The notes beneath the pieces were generated by a model. That model ran no database searches. It had not been told where the DNA came from and was given only the letters and a program-made list of their open reading frames with translations. Source: Pseudomonadota bacterium (GTDB lineage Bacteria > Pseudomonadota > Alphaproteobacteria > Rickettsiales > UBA6187). Taken from it: 64,000 bases of DNA. The translations under genes were made by a program, and so were the position numbers. Where the stretch lies: NCBI GenBank assembly GCA_027620075.1, contig JAQCEY010000002.1:1-64000 (forward strand). The letters run 5' to 3'. Positions 37,001 through 47,701 of the stretch are shown piece after piece (position 1 is the stretch's first letter; every line of letters starts with the position of its first letter).

Positions 37001-40000
37001 ATGCCAAAAAGAACAGACATAGAATCAATATTGATAATCGGAGCGGGGCCAATAGTAATCGGTCAGGCGTGTGAATTTGACTATTCGGGGACGCAGGCCT
37101 GTAAGGTATTGCGGGCGGAAGGATACCGCATAATATTGGTGAACTCCAACCCTGCCACTATCATGACCGACCCTGAGCTGGCAGATGCAACCTATGTTGA
37201 GCCTATCACGACTGAGATAGTTGAAAAGATAATTGCCAAAGAAAAGCCTGACGCAATACTTCCGACAGTTGGCGGACAGACGGCTCTTAACTGTGCTATG
37301 GATTTAGCAAGGTTGGGGATTTTAGATAAATACGGCGTTGAGCTTATCGGTGCAAAGCCCGATGTTATTGAAAAAGCAGAAAACCGCCATTTATTTAACG
37401 AGGCAATGGACAGAATCGGTCTTGAAGTGCCTCGCAACAGAATTGTACGCAATCTGTCCGAGGCTGATGAAGCTTTGGATTATGTGGGCTTGCCTGCAAT
37501 AATCCGCCCGTCTTTCACCCTTGGCGGTTCGGGCGGTGGCGTTGCCTTTAACAAGGAAGAATATCACGAGATAGTAAAAAGCGGTCTTGATGCCTCCCCG
37601 ACTAACGAGGTGCAGATTGACCAGTCCATCTTAGGCTGGAAAGAATATGAAATGGAAGTTGTACGCGACAAAGCCGATAACTGCATAATCATCTGTGCCA
37701 TTGAAAATGTCGACCCTATGGGAGTCCATACAGGCGATAGTATAACCGTTGCCCCTGCCCTTACCCTTACCGATAAGGAATACCAGTTGATGCGTGATGC
37801 ATCTTTAGCGGTATTACGTGAGATTGGCGTTGATACGGGCGGCTCAAACGTACAATTTGCCGTTGACCCTGAAACAGGAAGATTAGTTGTAATTGAAATG
37901 AACCCGAGGGTATCGCGCTCATCTGCACTTGCGTCAAAAGCCACGGGCTTCCCTATCGCGAAAGTTGCCGCAAAACTTGCGGTGGGTTATACGCTAGATG
38001 AAATAAGGAATGACTGTACTGAAGTTACCCCTGCGTCATTTGAGCCTGTAATTGATTATGTGGTTACCAAAATACCTCGTTTTAATTTCGAGAAATTCAA
38101 AGGCTCCGAGCCTTTGCTTACGTCTGCGATGAAATCGGTGGGTGAGGCTATGGCAATCGGCAGATGTTTTGCCGAGTCCTTACAAAAAGCATTGCGTTCT
38201 ATGGAAACGGGTCTTGACGGTCTGAACGAAACTAATATCGGTGATGACATTGATTCTATCAGGGCATCGCTTGCTAAAGTTGTACCTGAAAGGATATTGA
38301 ACATAGCACAAGCTATCCGTCAGGACGTGAGCTTAGATGAAATACACCGCATTACAAAATTCGACCCGTGGTTTTTAGAACAGCTAAAAACCATAGTTGA
38401 TGCTGAAAAAGATGTTCAAAAAAACGGGCTTCCTAAAAATAAAGAGGATATGCTGTCTTTAAAACAACTAGGCTTTTCCGACAGGAGGCTTGCAAAATTA
38501 GCCTCTACAAAGCCTGAAAAAATAGCCGATATCCGCAAGAAACTAGGCGTAACGCCTGTTTATAAACGTGTCGATACATGTGCTGCCGAGTTTGAATCGT
38601 TAACGCCTTATATGTATAGTTGCTATGAAAACGGCGACATAAACGGAGCCGAATGCGAGTCAAACCCTACCGATAAAGAAAAAATAATAATACTCGGCGG
38701 AGGACCAAACCGTATAGGTCAGGGTATCGAGTTTGATTATTGCTGCGTACATGCTGTTTATGCGTTACAAGAAGCAGGTTATGAGACTATCATGGTCAAC
38801 TGCAACCCGGAAACCGTCTCTACCGATTATGACACTGCCGACCGTTTATATTTTGAGCCTTTGACCGTTGAAGATGTTCTGTCAATTGTCGAGGTTGAAG
38901 CGTCAAAAGGCAAGCTTAAGGGCATGATAGTGCAGTATGGCGGTCAAACACCTCTAAAAATCGCCCGTCAGTTAGAGGCGGCAGGAGTTCCTATAATCGG
39001 AACATCACCTGACGCAATTGATTTGGCGGAAGACCGTGAGTGCTTCAAGGCATTGCTTAACAAGCTTGGGTTAAAACAGCCTGTAAATGATATATGCAGC
39101 AGCCTTAAGCAGGTCGAGGAGCGTGCCAAGGATATGGGCTTTCCGCTTGTGGTACGTCCGTCTTATGTACTTGGCGGTTCTAACATGGCTATCGTGCATG
39201 ACCATGATGCATTGATAGATTATTTTAACAAAACAACCGTCTCATTTGAAGATGGACCGATATTACTGGACGGCTTTTTAACAGATGCCGTTGAGGTGGA
39301 CGTTGACGCTATTTCAGATACTAGGGAAGTTTATATCGCAGGTATTATGGAGCATATTGAAGAAGCGGGTATCCACTCAGGGGATTCGGCATGTTCATTG
39401 CCGCCATATTCACTTAGTGATAAGATAATCGAGCAGATAAAAGAGCAAACAAGGAAACTTGCACTTGCCTTGAAGGTAAAAGGACTGATGAATGTTCAGT
39501 TTGCGGTCAAAGACGGTGATATATATATTTTAGAGGTTAACCCTCGTGCCAGCCGTACCGTGCCTTTTGTCGCTAAGTCAACCAACACCCCTATCGCTAA
39601 GATTGCAGCCAGAATTATGGCAGGTGAAACCCTTGCTTCATTTAATTTAAAAGAGAAAAAACTAAAGCATGTAGCCGTAAAAGAGGCGGTGTTGCCGTTT
39701 GCCAGATTCCCGAATGTTGACGTATTACTTGGGCCCGAGATGAAGTCTACAGGTGAGGCAATGGGGCTGGACAGGGATTTTGGCAGTGCATTTGCCAAAT
39801 CACAGCTTTCTGCAAGTAACCCTATCCCAACGGGCGGAACCGTGTTTATTTCGGTTAAGGATTCGGATAAAAAGCACATAAAAGAGTTTGCAAAGACCTT
39901 AATTGCGGAAGATTTTAAGATAATAGCAACCCGTGGTACTGCTCAATTCCTTAATGATTCGGGTATTGAGGCTGAAAAGATAAATAAGGTTCTGGAGGGC

Positions 40001-40228
40001 AGACCGCATATTGTCGACCTTATCAAGGACGGAGGCGTTGACTTAATAATCAACACTTCCGAGGGTGCAAAATCCATTGCCGATAGTTATAGTATCAGAC
40101 GTACGGCTCTGCTTAACAAAGTTCCGTATTCTACTACAATAGCAGGTTCTAAGGCATTGATTAAAGCCATTTGCAGAATGAAAGAGGAAAAGGGGCTTGA
40201 AGTTTTTTCTTTACAGTCCTACTTTTAG
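37001..40228 (+). CDS. carB: Carbamoyl-phosphate synthase large subunit
   Basis: A full-length (1075 residues) two-fold repeated ATP-grasp enzyme. The carboxyphosphate half (about 1-400) has [13 protein letters not shown] and the carbamate half (about 550-930) has [13 protein letters not shown]. The C-terminal MGS-like allosteric domain follows (about 940-1075). It makes carbamoyl phosphate from bicarbonate, ATP and ammonia delivered by CarA. Confidence 0.97.
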   Translation: MPKRTDIESILIIGAGPIVIGQACEFDYSGTQACKVLRAEGYRIILVNSNPATIMTDPELADATYVEPITTEIVEKIIAKEKPDAILPTVGGQTALNCAMDLARLGILDKYGVELIGAKPDVIEKAENRHLFNEAMDRIGLEVPRNRIVRNLSEADEALDYVGLPAIIRPSFTLGGSGGGVAFNKEEYHEIVKSGLDASPTNEVQIDQSILGWKEYEMEVVRDKADNCIIICAIENVDPMGVHTGDSITVAPALTLTDKEYQLMRDASLAVLREIGVDTGGSNVQFAVDPETGRLVVIEMNPRVSRSSALASKATGFPIAKVAAKLAVGYTLDEIRNDCTEVTPASFEPVIDYVVTKIPRFNFEKFKGSEPLLTSAMKSVGEAMAIGRCFAESLQKALRSMETGLDGLNETNIGDDIDSIRASLAKVVPERILNIAQAIRQDVSLDEIHRITKFDPWFLEQLKTIVDAEKDVQKNGLPKNKEDMLSLKQLGFSDRRLAKLASTKPEKIADIRKKLGVTPVYKRVDTCAAEFESLTPYMYSCYENGDINGAECESNPTDKEKIIILGGGPNRIGQGIEFDYCCVHAVYALQEAGYETIMVNCNPETVSTDYDTADRLYFEPLTVEDVLSIVEVEASKGKLKGMIVQYGGQTPLKIARQLEAAGVPIIGTSPDAIDLAEDRECFKALLNKLGLKQPVNDICSSLKQVEERAKDMGFPLVVRPSYVLGGSNMAIVHDHDALIDYFNKTTVSFEDGPILLDGFLTDAVEVDVDAISDTREVYIAGIMEHIEEAGIHSGDSACSLPPYSLSDKIIEQIKEQTRKLALALKVKGLMNVQFAVKDGDIYILEVNPRASRTVPFVAKSTNTPIAKIAARIMAGETLASFNLKEKKLKHVAVKEAVLPFARFPNVDVLLGPEMKSTGEAMGLDRDFGSAFAKSQLSASNPIPTGGTVFISVKDSDKKHIKEFAKTLIAEDFKIIATRGTAQFLNDSGIEAEKINKVLEGRPHIVDLIKDGGVDLIINTSEGAKSIADSYSIRRTALLNKVPYSTTIAGSKALIKAICRMKEEKGLEVFSLQSYF

Positions 40229-40267
40229 TGGTTAGTAATCAGTGGTCGGAGTCTGGTATTTGTTTTT

Positions 40268-40660
40268 ATGAAAACTAAGGAAAAAATAGTAAAAAGTTAT
40301 AAAGATTTAAAAATTTGGCAAAAATCTATTGATTTAGTAGATTTTGTATATAAAGAAACCGAGGCTTTTCCAAGTGATGAAACATACGGTTTAAGAAGTC
40401 AAATTCGAAGATGTACAGTTTCAATTCCCTCTAACATTGCCGAGGGAAGTTCAAAAAATCTACTAAAGAGCTATTAAGATTCTTGAATTGAGCTTGAAAC
40501 GCAATTTTATATTGCAAATAGGCAAAATTATATTCATAAAAATATATTGGACTTATTAGATATTAAAACTAGCGAAATCGGAAAGATGATTAACGGTCTT
40601 AGAAATAGTTTATATAATAAATTAAGCTCTTCTAACCGAACTGTTATCACCGAATACTAA
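40268..40660 (+). pseudogene. Decayed four-helix-bundle (23S rRNA IVS-type) protein
   Basis: The first 63 or so residues read YKDLKIWQKSIDLV...RSQIRRCTVSIPSNIAEGSSKN, the signature of the four-helix-bundle proteins encoded in 23S rRNA intervening sequences and elsewhere. After a run of six A at 40453-40458 the frame is lost: the expected STKELLRFL continues in another frame from 40459, then ELETQF...NYIHKNILDLL...NRTVITEY resumes in the first frame from 40487 to a stop at 40658-40660. A one-base loss in the A-run and a short deletion near 40486 explain this. It is probably not functional. Confidence 0.8.
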
Positions 40661-40682
40661 ACACTGAAAAAAAGAGAGAAAA

Positions 40683-41159
40683 ATGAGCGACAATTTCCCT
40701 ATTACCAATACAGGCTTTGCAAGAATGGAAGCCGAATTAAAGGATTTAAAAAAGATTCAGCGTCCGAAGATATCGGAGGAAATTGCCGTTGCCCGTGAAC
40801 ATGGAGATTTAAAAGAAAACGCAGAATATCATGCCGCCCGTGAGAAGCAGAGTTTTGTTGAAGGGCGTATTGCAGAGCTTGAAGACAGGGTTGCCCGTGC
40901 CGAGGTTATAGACATTTCAAAACTGACACCCGATACCGTAAAATTCGGAGCTACCGTTACATTAATTGATGACGAAACGGAAAAAGAAGTTACCTACCAG
41001 ATAGTAAGCGAGTATGAGGCTGATATTGAGAAAAACCTGATATCCGTAGTATCTCCCCTTGCCAAAGCGATTATAGGCAAACAGGCAGAAGACTATGTAG
41101 AAGTTAAAACCCCTCGCGGCGAAAAGGGATATGAAATCGTGAAGATTGAGTATAGGTAG
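40683..41159 (+). CDS. greA: Transcription elongation factor GreA
   Basis: GreA rescues backtracked RNA polymerase by stimulating transcript cleavage. It has the N-terminal coiled coil with the acidic tip ([20 protein letters not shown]) and the C-terminal FKBP-like domain. The 158-residue length is normal. A GAGAG site precedes the ATG. It commonly follows carB in alphaproteobacteria, as here apart from the inserted pseudogene. Confidence 0.95.
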   Translation: MSDNFPITNTGFARMEAELKDLKKIQRPKISEEIAVAREHGDLKENAEYHAAREKQSFVEGRIAELEDRVARAEVIDISKLTPDTVKFGATVTLIDDETEKEVTYQIVSEYEADIEKNLISVVSPLAKAIIGKQAEDYVEVKTPRGEKGYEIVKIEYR

Positions 41160-41162
41160 ATT

Positions 41163-41783
41163 TCAACCCTTCCTAATCTTAGGCAAATGCCAGTTATATT
41201 TGTAAGCTATCATTCTTATAACAAAACCGATAACAAAAACTGCTGATAAGGTTATATTATTAAGTTCGTAATATTCGCTAAGGGCTATCATCATTAACGC
41301 TATCAAAAGTGCTACCGAGCCATAGAACTCGCTGTTAAATAATGCCGGTATCTCGCCTAATATCGAATCCCTTACCACTCCTCCGCCAAGTGCCGTTATG
41401 ATGGACAATACCACCACCCCAAAAGGGCTAAGACCGTTCTCTATGGCTATTACCGCACCCGTAATGCTGAAAGCTACCAGCCCTAAAGAATCGCTGACAA
41501 CAAAAAACATCTGTCTTTCAAGGCGTGTATATTTATGCAGTTTCAGTAAATATGCCGCTATACAGGTTATAAAAACAAGATAAAATGCCGATATGTCCTT
41601 CAGAACATTGGGTACGCCGCCTATCATAATATCACGCACCAATCCGCCTCCGTTTGCGGTAAGGAAGGCAACAATGAACAGCCCCATAATATCCAGCTCC
41701 TTGCGTACACCCTGCAAGTATCCGCTAAGGGCAAATGCCAGCGTTCCCAAGGTTGATGCTGCGAAGAATATATTACCGTCCAC
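41163..41783 (-). CDS. TRIC-type / UPF0126 channel membrane protein
   Basis: Two tandem three-helix units each carry a glycine-rich motif, ANGGGLVRD.MIGGVP and ALGGGVVRDSILGEIP. This is the bacterial UPF0126 (YadS/TRIC) family, inner-membrane cation channels or glycine-related transporters. The length of 206 residues is typical. The start is GTG at 41783. It lies 11 bases downstream of hemJ in the same direction and likely shares its transcript. Confidence 0.85.
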   Translation of the reverse strand: MDGNIFFAASTLGTLAFALSGYLQGVRKELDIMGLFIVAFLTANGGGLVRDIMIGGVPNVLKDISAFYLVFITCIAAYLLKLHKYTRLERQMFFVVSDSLGLVAFSITGAVIAIENGLSPFGVVVLSIITALGGGVVRDSILGEIPALFNSEFYGSVALLIALMMIALSEYYELNNITLSAVFVIGFVIRMIAYKYNWHLPKIRKG

Positions 41784-41794
41784 AAAAGGCTCTT

Positions 41795-42229
41795 TTAGAA
41801 AGGTTTCATGACTGCGAGGATTACAATAACTATCATTAATAAAGTAGGCACTTCATTTAAGATGCGGTAGAATTTAGCACTATGTTTATTCTCACCCTTG
41901 GCAAAATACCGCCTGTATCTTGCAAGCATTCCGTGACAACCGAACATGAACACCAGCAAAGCTACCTTCGCATGGAACCAGCCGCCTAGCCCTTCTTTAC
42001 CCAATATTAACGCAAGCATGATGCCTAAAATAAGCGATGCTATCATTGCCGGATTAATGATATAGCGAAGCAGTTTAAGCTCCATTATCTTTAATTTTTC
42101 ATCTAGTTCGCCACCTGTTTTCGCATCGGCATGATAAACATAAAGACGCGGTAGATATAACATGCCTGCCATCCACGAGATTACCGCTATAAGATGTAGC
42201 GATTTAATTAAAAGATAATGGTCTGCCAA
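41795..42229 (-). CDS. hemJ: Protoporphyrinogen oxidase HemJ
   Basis: HemJ is a small four-helix membrane protein that oxidises protoporphyrinogen IX to protoporphyrin IX. The family pattern LHLIAVISWMAGMLYLPRLYVYHA and the conserved His and Lys residues are present. The start is TTG at 42229, one base after the thiS TGA, with GGAGG five to six bases upstream inside the thiS end. This gives 144 residues and fits the usual N-terminus (ADHYLLIKSLHLIAV). Longer in-frame starts would overlap thiS. Confidence 0.85.
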   Translation of the reverse strand: MADHYLLIKSLHLIAVISWMAGMLYLPRLYVYHADAKTGGELDEKLKIMELKLLRYIINPAMIASLILGIMLALILGKEGLGGWFHAKVALLVFMFGCHGMLARYRRYFAKGENKHSAKFYRILNEVPTLLMIVIVILAVMKPF

Positions 42230-42230
42230 A

Positions 42231-42431
42231 TCAGCCTCCACCGACAAATTGTACTATTTCTATTTTATCACCGTCACATATAACCGAATTATCATACTCG
42301 GACGCAGGGATTATTTCACGGTTTTTTTCTATAGCCACAATTCTCGGATCAAGATCAAGATTGGCAATAAGGCTGTTCACAGATAGATTTTCATCTAAAA
42401 ACGCCTCTTTTCCATTTAATATTATTTTCAT
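42231..42431 (-). CDS. thiS: Sulfur carrier protein ThiS
   Basis: A 66-residue ubiquitin-like sulfur carrier with the C-terminal Gly-Gly that ThiF adenylates; it donates sulfur for the thiazole of thiamine. The family pattern ILNGKEAFLDENLSVNSLI and IEIVQFVGGG is clear. AGGAAAG precedes the ATG. It is unusual that no thiG, thiF or other thi gene is adjacent; instead it is coupled to hemJ. Confidence 0.85.
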   Translation of the reverse strand: MKIILNGKEAFLDENLSVNSLIANLDLDPRIVAIEKNREIIPASEYDNSVICDGDKIEIVQFVGGG

Positions 42432-42498
42432 ATTTGCTTTCCTATATGATATATTCTAACCTTACGAGTTCTTATATAATAAAAAATGTATTATTTCA

Positions 42499-42930
42499 AT
42501 GACTAAAATCATTATTATCAACGGACCTAATTTAAACCTGCTTGGCACAAGAGAGCCTGACATATACGGCAGCAAGACCCTGAGTGACATTGAGAACGAG
42601 TGCAAACTTCATGCACAAACACTCGATATAGAAGTGGATTTTTTCCAAAGCAATGATGAGGGAGAGATAATAGACAAAATACAGGAAGCTTCAAAAACAC
42701 AGGACGGTATTATTATAAATGCGGGGGCATATACCCATACTTCCGTAGCAATCCGTGACGCTTTAGTTAATTTCGGCAAGCCTGTGATAGAGGTTCACAT
42801 CTCGAATATCTATAAAAGAGAGGAGTTCCGACATAAATCATATTTATCCGATATAGCATCGGGAATGATATGCGGACTCGGAACCCAATGTTACACTCTT
42901 GCACTTACTGCTATTAAAGAAATAGTTTGA
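42499..42930 (+). CDS. aroQ: 3-dehydroquinate dehydratase, type II
   Basis: Catalyses the third step of the shikimate pathway. The active-site loop [17 protein letters not shown] and the catalytic His motif [17 protein letters not shown] are intact. The 143-residue length is normal. No ribosome site is visible. It abuts the convergent deformylase-like gene with no gap. Confidence 0.95.
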   Translation: MTKIIIINGPNLNLLGTREPDIYGSKTLSDIENECKLHAQTLDIEVDFFQSNDEGEIIDKIQEASKTQDGIIINAGAYTHTSVAIRDALVNFGKPVIEVHISNIYKREEFRHKSYLSDIASGMICGLGTQCYTLALTAIKEIV

Positions 42931-43473
42931 TTAATGCTCACATCCGGTTGAACAGGCGTGTCCGTGTCCGTATTTTTTAATAAATTTATTCATTTTACGC
43001 ATTAACGTATCACGTTTTAATTTGGACAGGTAATCAAGATAAACCACACCGTCAAGATAGTCCGCCTCGTGCTGAATACAGGTGGCAAGAAATCCTTCCG
43101 CCTCTATTACCTGCGGCTTTCCGTCATAGTCAAGATATTTCACTTTTATCCGCCTTGGTCTGGTAATATCGGCACTTATTCCGGGGAAGCACAGAGATGC
43201 TTCTTCAAAAACCTGAGTCTCATCGGATTTTTCTATAATTTCAGGATTTACCATAAATAATTTAGTATCCGTGTCATCTTGGGACAGATTGATAACTATA
43301 ACCCTTTTTAATACGTCCACCATCGGAGCCGCCATTCCGACACCGTTCTCTGCCTTTAAGGTATCCGCCATATCATCCATAAGAGTGCGTATTTCGTCCG
43401 TCACCTCATCTACGGGTTCGGATTTTTTCTTAAAGATAGGGTCGGGTGCTAGGACTAGTTGTAAGCTTGGCAT
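42931..43473 (-). CDS. Peptide deformylase-like protein with altered metal site
   Basis: The fold and length (180 residues) are those of peptide deformylase, which removes the formyl group from nascent proteins, but all three motifs are changed. Motif I is GVGMAAPM (44-51) rather than ending in Gln. Motif II is EASLC (91-95), with Ser93 where the metal-binding Cys should be. Motif III is QHEADYLDG (134-142), with Tyr139 where the last His should be. His135 and Glu136 remain. Two of three metal ligands are therefore missing. The C-terminus has a His/Cys tail (HGHACSTGCEH). It is probably not a normal deformylase. Confidence 0.75.
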   Translation of the reverse strand: MPSLQLVLAPDPIFKKKSEPVDEVTDEIRTLMDDMADTLKAENGVGMAAPMVDVLKRVIVINLSQDDTDTKLFMVNPEIIEKSDETQVFEEASLCFPGISADITRPRRIKVKYLDYDGKPQVIEAEGFLATCIQHEADYLDGVVYLDYLSKLKRDTLMRKMNKFIKKYGHGHACSTGCEH

Positions 43474-43587
43474 AATTACTACTTAATTATTAAAAAGAAT
43501 TTATTTGTAACGCAGATACTATAATATTAAATAATATGCAACTATACACTTACAATAAAACCGATATCATTTTTTTTCATTAATTAT

Positions 43588-43615
43588 CTTGTATTTAAAA
43601 AATTACTTCCCATAT
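43588..43615 (+). promoter_or_regulatory. RpoH-type heat-shock promoter for dnaK
   Basis: CTTG at 43588-43591, a 17-base gap and CCCATAT at 43609-43615 match the alphaproteobacterial RpoH consensus (CTTG, 17-18 bases, CYTATNT). It lies about 65 bases upstream of the dnaK ATG. Confidence 0.6.
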
Positions 43616-43679
43616 AGCATTTATAAAGGCGTAAATTACGTCATAAAAAAATAAAATTGAAAATTGAGGATATTGAAAA

Positions 43680-45623
43680 ATGGCAGTAATCGGTATTGAC
43701 TTAGGTACTACTAACTCTTGCTTTGCCGTAATGGACGGCAAGGACGCAAAAGTTATCGAAAACTATGAAGGACGTAGGACAACACCTTCAATGATAGCTT
43801 TCACCGGAAGTGACGGCAAGGAAAAAGTAGCAGGTGAAGCTGCAAAGCGTCAGGTCGTGACTAACCCTGAAGGTACTATTTATGAAGTAAAACGTCTTAT
43901 AGGTCGTCTGTTTGATGCGCCTGAGACAAAAGAGGACATGAAACACGTACCTTACAAAATAATAAAAGGTAAAGGTAACGCTGCTTGGGTTGAAGTAAAA
44001 GGTGAAAAATATTCTCCAAGCCAGATTAGTGCTTTCATTCTTCAAAAAATAAAAGCCGATGCCGAAAGCTATCTTGGTGAAACTGTTGATAAAGCGGTTA
44101 TTACGGTTCCCGCCTATTTTGATGATGCTCAGCGTCAGGCAACTAAAGATGCGGGCAAGATAGCCGGTTTAGAAGTTCTGCGTATAATTAACGAGCCTAC
44201 CGCTGCCGCCCTTGCGTACGGCATGGACAGAAATGACGGTAAGACAATTGCTGTTTATGACTTAGGTGGCGGTACATTCGACGTATCTATCCTTGAAATA
44301 GGCGATGGCGTATTTGAAGTGAAAGCAACCAATGGCGATACTTTCTTAGGCGGTGCCGACTTTGATACAAAGATACTTAACTATATCATCGAAACATTCA
44401 AAAAGGATTCCGGCATAGACCTTTCTAAAGACACTCTTGCTATGCAGCGTGTTAAAGAAGCTGCCGAGAAAGCTAAAATAGAGCTTTCAAGCTCTACCGA
44501 AACAGAAATAAATCAGCCATATATCACGGCTGACGCATCGGGTCCTAAACACCTGAACATGAAAATCACCCGTGCTAAATTAGAAGAGCTTGTAGACGAA
44601 CTGATAGCTAAAACTATCGAGCCTTGTAAAAAAGCACTTAAGGACGCAGGTTTAAAAGCATCTGATATTGATGATATTGTACTGGTCGGCGGTATGACTC
44701 GTATGCCTAAAGTACAGAAAGCCGTTAAAGAGTTTTTCGGCAAAGAGCCTCATAAAGGCGTTAACCCTGACGAAGTTGTCGCGCTTGGTGCTGCTATTCA
44801 GGCAGGGGTTTTACAAGGTGACGTGAAAGACGTATTATTGCTTGATGTTACGCCTTTATCACTTGGTATCGAGACTTTAGGGGGAGTGTTCACACGCCTT
44901 ATTGAGCGGAACACTACTATCCCTACCAAAAAGGGGCAAGTATTTTCAACGGCTGACGATAACCAGTCTGCGGTAACTATACGTGTATTCCAAGGTGAGC
45001 GTGAAATGGCTAACGATAATAAACTGCTCGGTCAGTTTAATTTAGAAAATATCCCTCCTGCACCACGCGGTATGCCGCAAATTGAAGTTGAGTTCGATAT
45101 TGACGCTAACGGTATAGTGAATGTATCTGCAAAAGATAAGGCTACCGGAAAAGAGCAGAAAATAACCATTCAGGCATCAGGCGGATTATCCGATGAGGAC
45201 GTTGAGAAAATGGTAAGAGATGCCGAGGCTCACGCTGAGGAAGATAAGAAAAAGAAAGCCGTTGCAGAGGTCAGGAATAATGCTGACAGCATGGTATTTG
45301 CAACAGAGAAGTCCTTAAAAGAATATGGGGATAAGGTATCGGCAGGTGACAAAAAAGCAATTGAAGATGCACTTGCAGACCTTAAATCGGCTTTAGATTC
45401 TGAAAAGATAGACGTTGAGGACGTAAAAGCTAAAACGGAGACGCTTACTCAGGCAGCCATGAAGCTTGGTGAGGCTATGTATCAGTCGCAGGCAGCAGCC
45501 GAGGCGGCAAACGGCGAAAGCGGCTCTTCTGATGATGACGGCGTTGTAGATGCGGAGTTTACGGAAGTTAACGAAGACTCCGACGACAAAAAGTCCAAAA
45601 AGAAGAACGGTACGGAAGGTTAA
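43680..45623 (+). CDS. dnaK: Chaperone DnaK (Hsp70)
   Basis: A full Hsp70: nucleotide-binding domain ([34 protein letters not shown]), substrate-binding domain ([14 protein letters not shown]) and a charged lid ending in an acidic/Lys-rich tail. It refolds proteins together with DnaJ (46369-47505) and GrpE, which is not in the window. GAGG lies upstream of the ATG. A heat-shock promoter precedes it and a terminator follows it, so it is transcribed separately from dnaJ. Confidence 0.97.
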   Translation: MAVIGIDLGTTNSCFAVMDGKDAKVIENYEGRRTTPSMIAFTGSDGKEKVAGEAAKRQVVTNPEGTIYEVKRLIGRLFDAPETKEDMKHVPYKIIKGKGNAAWVEVKGEKYSPSQISAFILQKIKADAESYLGETVDKAVITVPAYFDDAQRQATKDAGKIAGLEVLRIINEPTAAALAYGMDRNDGKTIAVYDLGGGTFDVSILEIGDGVFEVKATNGDTFLGGADFDTKILNYIIETFKKDSGIDLSKDTLAMQRVKEAAEKAKIELSSSTETEINQPYITADASGPKHLNMKITRAKLEELVDELIAKTIEPCKKALKDAGLKASDIDDIVLVGGMTRMPKVQKAVKEFFGKEPHKGVNPDEVVALGAAIQAGVLQGDVKDVLLLDVTPLSLGIETLGGVFTRLIERNTTIPTKKGQVFSTADDNQSAVTIRVFQGEREMANDNKLLGQFNLENIPPAPRGMPQIEVEFDIDANGIVNVSAKDKATGKEQKITIQASGGLSDEDVEKMVRDAEAHAEEDKKKKAVAEVRNNADSMVFATEKSLKEYGDKVSAGDKKAIEDALADLKSALDSEKIDVEDVKAKTETLTQAAMKLGEAMYQSQAAAEAANGESGSSDDDGVVDAEFTEVNEDSDDKKSKKKNGTEG

Positions 45624-45666
45624 CGCCTTTATCCCGTCTTTCTTATGGAAGACGGACGGATTTACA

Positions 45667-45706
45667 GGAAAAAGGGTCTAAAATGTCTAGGCTCTTTTTC
45701 CTTTAT
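45667..45706 (+). terminator. Terminator after dnaK
   Basis: A 12-13 base stem with some G-U pairs (GGAAAAAG...CTTTTTCC, 45667-45701) is followed by TTTAT. It lies between dnaK and the next gene. Confidence 0.65.
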
Positions 45707-45732
45707 AAACGTTTTTTATTTATAGCTAAAAA

Positions 45733-45761
45733 TAGATTTTTTTGTACACTTATGATACAAT
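45733..45761 (+). promoter_or_regulatory. Possible promoter for the secreted protein-dnaJ pair
   Basis: TAGATT (45733-45738), 17 bases, then TACAAT (45756-45761) form a weak -35 and a good -10, after the dnaK terminator. Confidence 0.3.
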
Positions 45762-45792
45762 GAAAGTTATTATTATAAAAATTGAGCAACAT

Positions 45793-46368
45793 ATGACAAA
45801 ACAAAAATATCTCATTCCGATTATAGTTATAGTCCTGACTTTCACAAATAGTGCGTTTGCATCCGGCACGCCCCGTGAGGTTACCGGGGGCAAAACTTTT
45901 GTCCCTATGAACATAATAATGCATTTTAACGCACTTTCGCAACATGACAGGGAAAAATACATTCTACATCTTTACTTAAAAGCCAGAGAGACATATCAAC
46001 AGGAAAATTATGACCATAATTACCATGATTTTGTAAGATTATATTCCGCTGATAAAGTGTATAACGCTTTTAAAGCATCGCTGGAAAACGGTGCAAACCT
46101 TGACAGCCCGTTACTTTTAGGGGCAAATGAGCGTATTCTCAGAGTAAAATCCTTAAAAATATCACCCCCGGAATCTTCGGCTTCATATGCCGTTATAGAT
46201 TTTGTATCCGAAGATATTGACAAAGAAACGGGTTCTCGGTTTAATACTAGGGAAAAAACTGCGAAAATCAAGTTCGCACCTCTTAATATCGGCAAAATGA
46301 CGGTCAATTCTCTCAACCCTTATAATTTTCAGGTTCTTGATTATCAAATTTCTAACGGTAAGGAATAA
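45793..46368 (+). CDS. Secreted hypothetical protein between dnaK and dnaJ
   Basis: The ATG at 45793 is chosen because it gives a clean signal peptide, MTKQKYLIPIIVIVLTFTNSAFA, with GAG seven bases upstream; the longer frame from 45742 adds 17 residues in front of it. The mature 165-residue protein has an LSQHDREKYILHLYLKARETY region and a beta-rich C-terminal half. I do not recognise the family. Its stop codon directly abuts the dnaJ ATG, so dnaJ translation is coupled to this gene. An envelope protein here is unusual, since dnaK and dnaJ normally adjoin. Confidence 0.7.
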   Translation: MTKQKYLIPIIVIVLTFTNSAFASGTPREVTGGKTFVPMNIIMHFNALSQHDREKYILHLYLKARETYQQENYDHNYHDFVRLYSADKVYNAFKASLENGANLDSPLLLGANERILRVKSLKISPPESSASYAVIDFVSEDIDKETGSRFNTREKTAKIKFAPLNIGKMTVNSLNPYNFQVLDYQISNGKE

Positions 46369-47505
46369 ATGGCAAAACAGGATTACTACTCTCTTTTAGG
46401 CGTAGAAAAAAATGCGTCGGCTGACGAGCTGAAAAAAGCCTATCGTAAACTGGCAATGAAATACCATCCGGACAGGAATCCGGGCGATAAGGAGGCTGAG
46501 GCAAAGTTCAAAGAGCTATCTCAAGCATATGACGTATTAAAAGATGAGCAAAAACGAGCCGCTTATGACCGCTACGGTCATGCGGCATTTGAAAACGGAG
46601 GCGTGGGCAGCAATGCAGGCGGTGCCGGTTTTGATCCCGGAGCGAACTTCGCTGACATTTTCGGCGATTTGTTCGGTGATTTCATGGGCGGGCGTGGCGG
46701 CACTGCTCGCACAGCAAGCCAAAGAGGCTCCGATTTACGTTACAACCTTGAGATATCTTTAGAAGAGGCATTTTCCGGTAAGCAGCAGAAAATACAATTC
46801 ACATCGGCAACCACATGCGATAAATGTACGGGATCAGGTAGTAATGACGGTTCATCGGCTTCTAATTGCGGTACATGCGGCGGCATGGGTAAGATACGCA
46901 TGCAGCAGGGCTTCTTTACCGTAGAGAGGACGTGTACCTCATGTAACGGTGCAGGCAGGGTAATAACGAACCCATGCAGCAGGTGCGGAGGTGAAGGACG
47001 CTTAAGAAAAGAACGCACTTTATCCGTAAGTATTCCTGAGGGCGTGGAAGACGGAACAAGGATACGCCTGACCGGTGAAGGTGAGGTGGGCTTGCGTGGT
47101 GCTCAGGCAGGTGACCTATATATATTCGTATCGGTGCGTGAAAATGAGTTCTTTATGCGTGACGGCAACGACATACATTGCCGCGTCCCTATAAAAATGA
47201 CTACCGCTAGTTTGGGAGGCGATGTTGAAGTTCCCGTAATTGACGGTACAAGGGCAAAAGTCACTATACCTTCCGGCACTCAGACCGACGACAAGTTCAG
47301 AATGAAAGGAAAAGGAATGACCGTAATGCGTTCCGGTGGTCGCCGTGGCGATATGTATATACACTGCAACGTAGAGATACCGGTAAAACTTAACAAGCGT
47401 CAGAGGGATCTGTTAAAAGAATTTGAAGAACTCGACGGCAGAGGAACTAATCCTAAAGTTGAGAACTTCCTGAAAAAAGTAAAAAATATATGGGCAGACC
47501 TTTAG
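46369..47505 (+). CDS. dnaJ: Chaperone DnaJ (Hsp40)
   Basis: The J domain has the HPD motif (KYHPDRNPG) that stimulates DnaK ATPase. A Gly/Phe-rich linker with many Gly follows. Four CxxCxGxG zinc repeats are intact ([32 protein letters not shown]), followed by two substrate-binding domains. The 378-residue length is normal. It starts directly at the stop of the upstream secreted protein gene. Confidence 0.97.
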   Translation: MAKQDYYSLLGVEKNASADELKKAYRKLAMKYHPDRNPGDKEAEAKFKELSQAYDVLKDEQKRAAYDRYGHAAFENGGVGSNAGGAGFDPGANFADIFGDLFGDFMGGRGGTARTASQRGSDLRYNLEISLEEAFSGKQQKIQFTSATTCDKCTGSGSNDGSSASNCGTCGGMGKIRMQQGFFTVERTCTSCNGAGRVITNPCSRCGGEGRLRKERTLSVSIPEGVEDGTRIRLTGEGEVGLRGAQAGDLYIFVSVRENEFFMRDGNDIHCRVPIKMTTASLGGDVEVPVIDGTRAKVTIPSGTQTDDKFRMKGKGMTVMRSGGRRGDMYIHCNVEIPVKLNKRQRDLLKEFEELDGRGTNPKVENFLKKVKNIWADL

Positions 47506-47522
47506 TTAAGACGCTGCATTTA

Positions 47523-47553
47523 CCTTACGATTTTGGTTTGTAAGGCATTTTTT
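47523..47553 (+). terminator. Possible terminator after dnaJ
   Basis: A short six-base stem (CCTTAC 47523-47528 with GTAAGG 47540-47545) is followed by CATTTTTTT. It lies 18 bases past the dnaJ stop codon. Confidence 0.45.
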
Positions 47554-47701
47554 CAAAAAATTTTCTGGTGTTTTATCCACAATTAGTGTAGCTTTATAAA
47601 AAGCAAGGGGTTGCATCGAAAATTTATTTTGTAAGTACTTGTATTTTAACAAGTAGGCTGTTTTACCCCTATTTTTTGTAATTAGTATCGAAGGTATCGT
47701 T

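Noticed and set aside
40459..40660. Separate small gene downstream of the four-helix-bundle fragment
   Set aside because: The residues in the two frames complete the same family sequence, so it is one broken gene.
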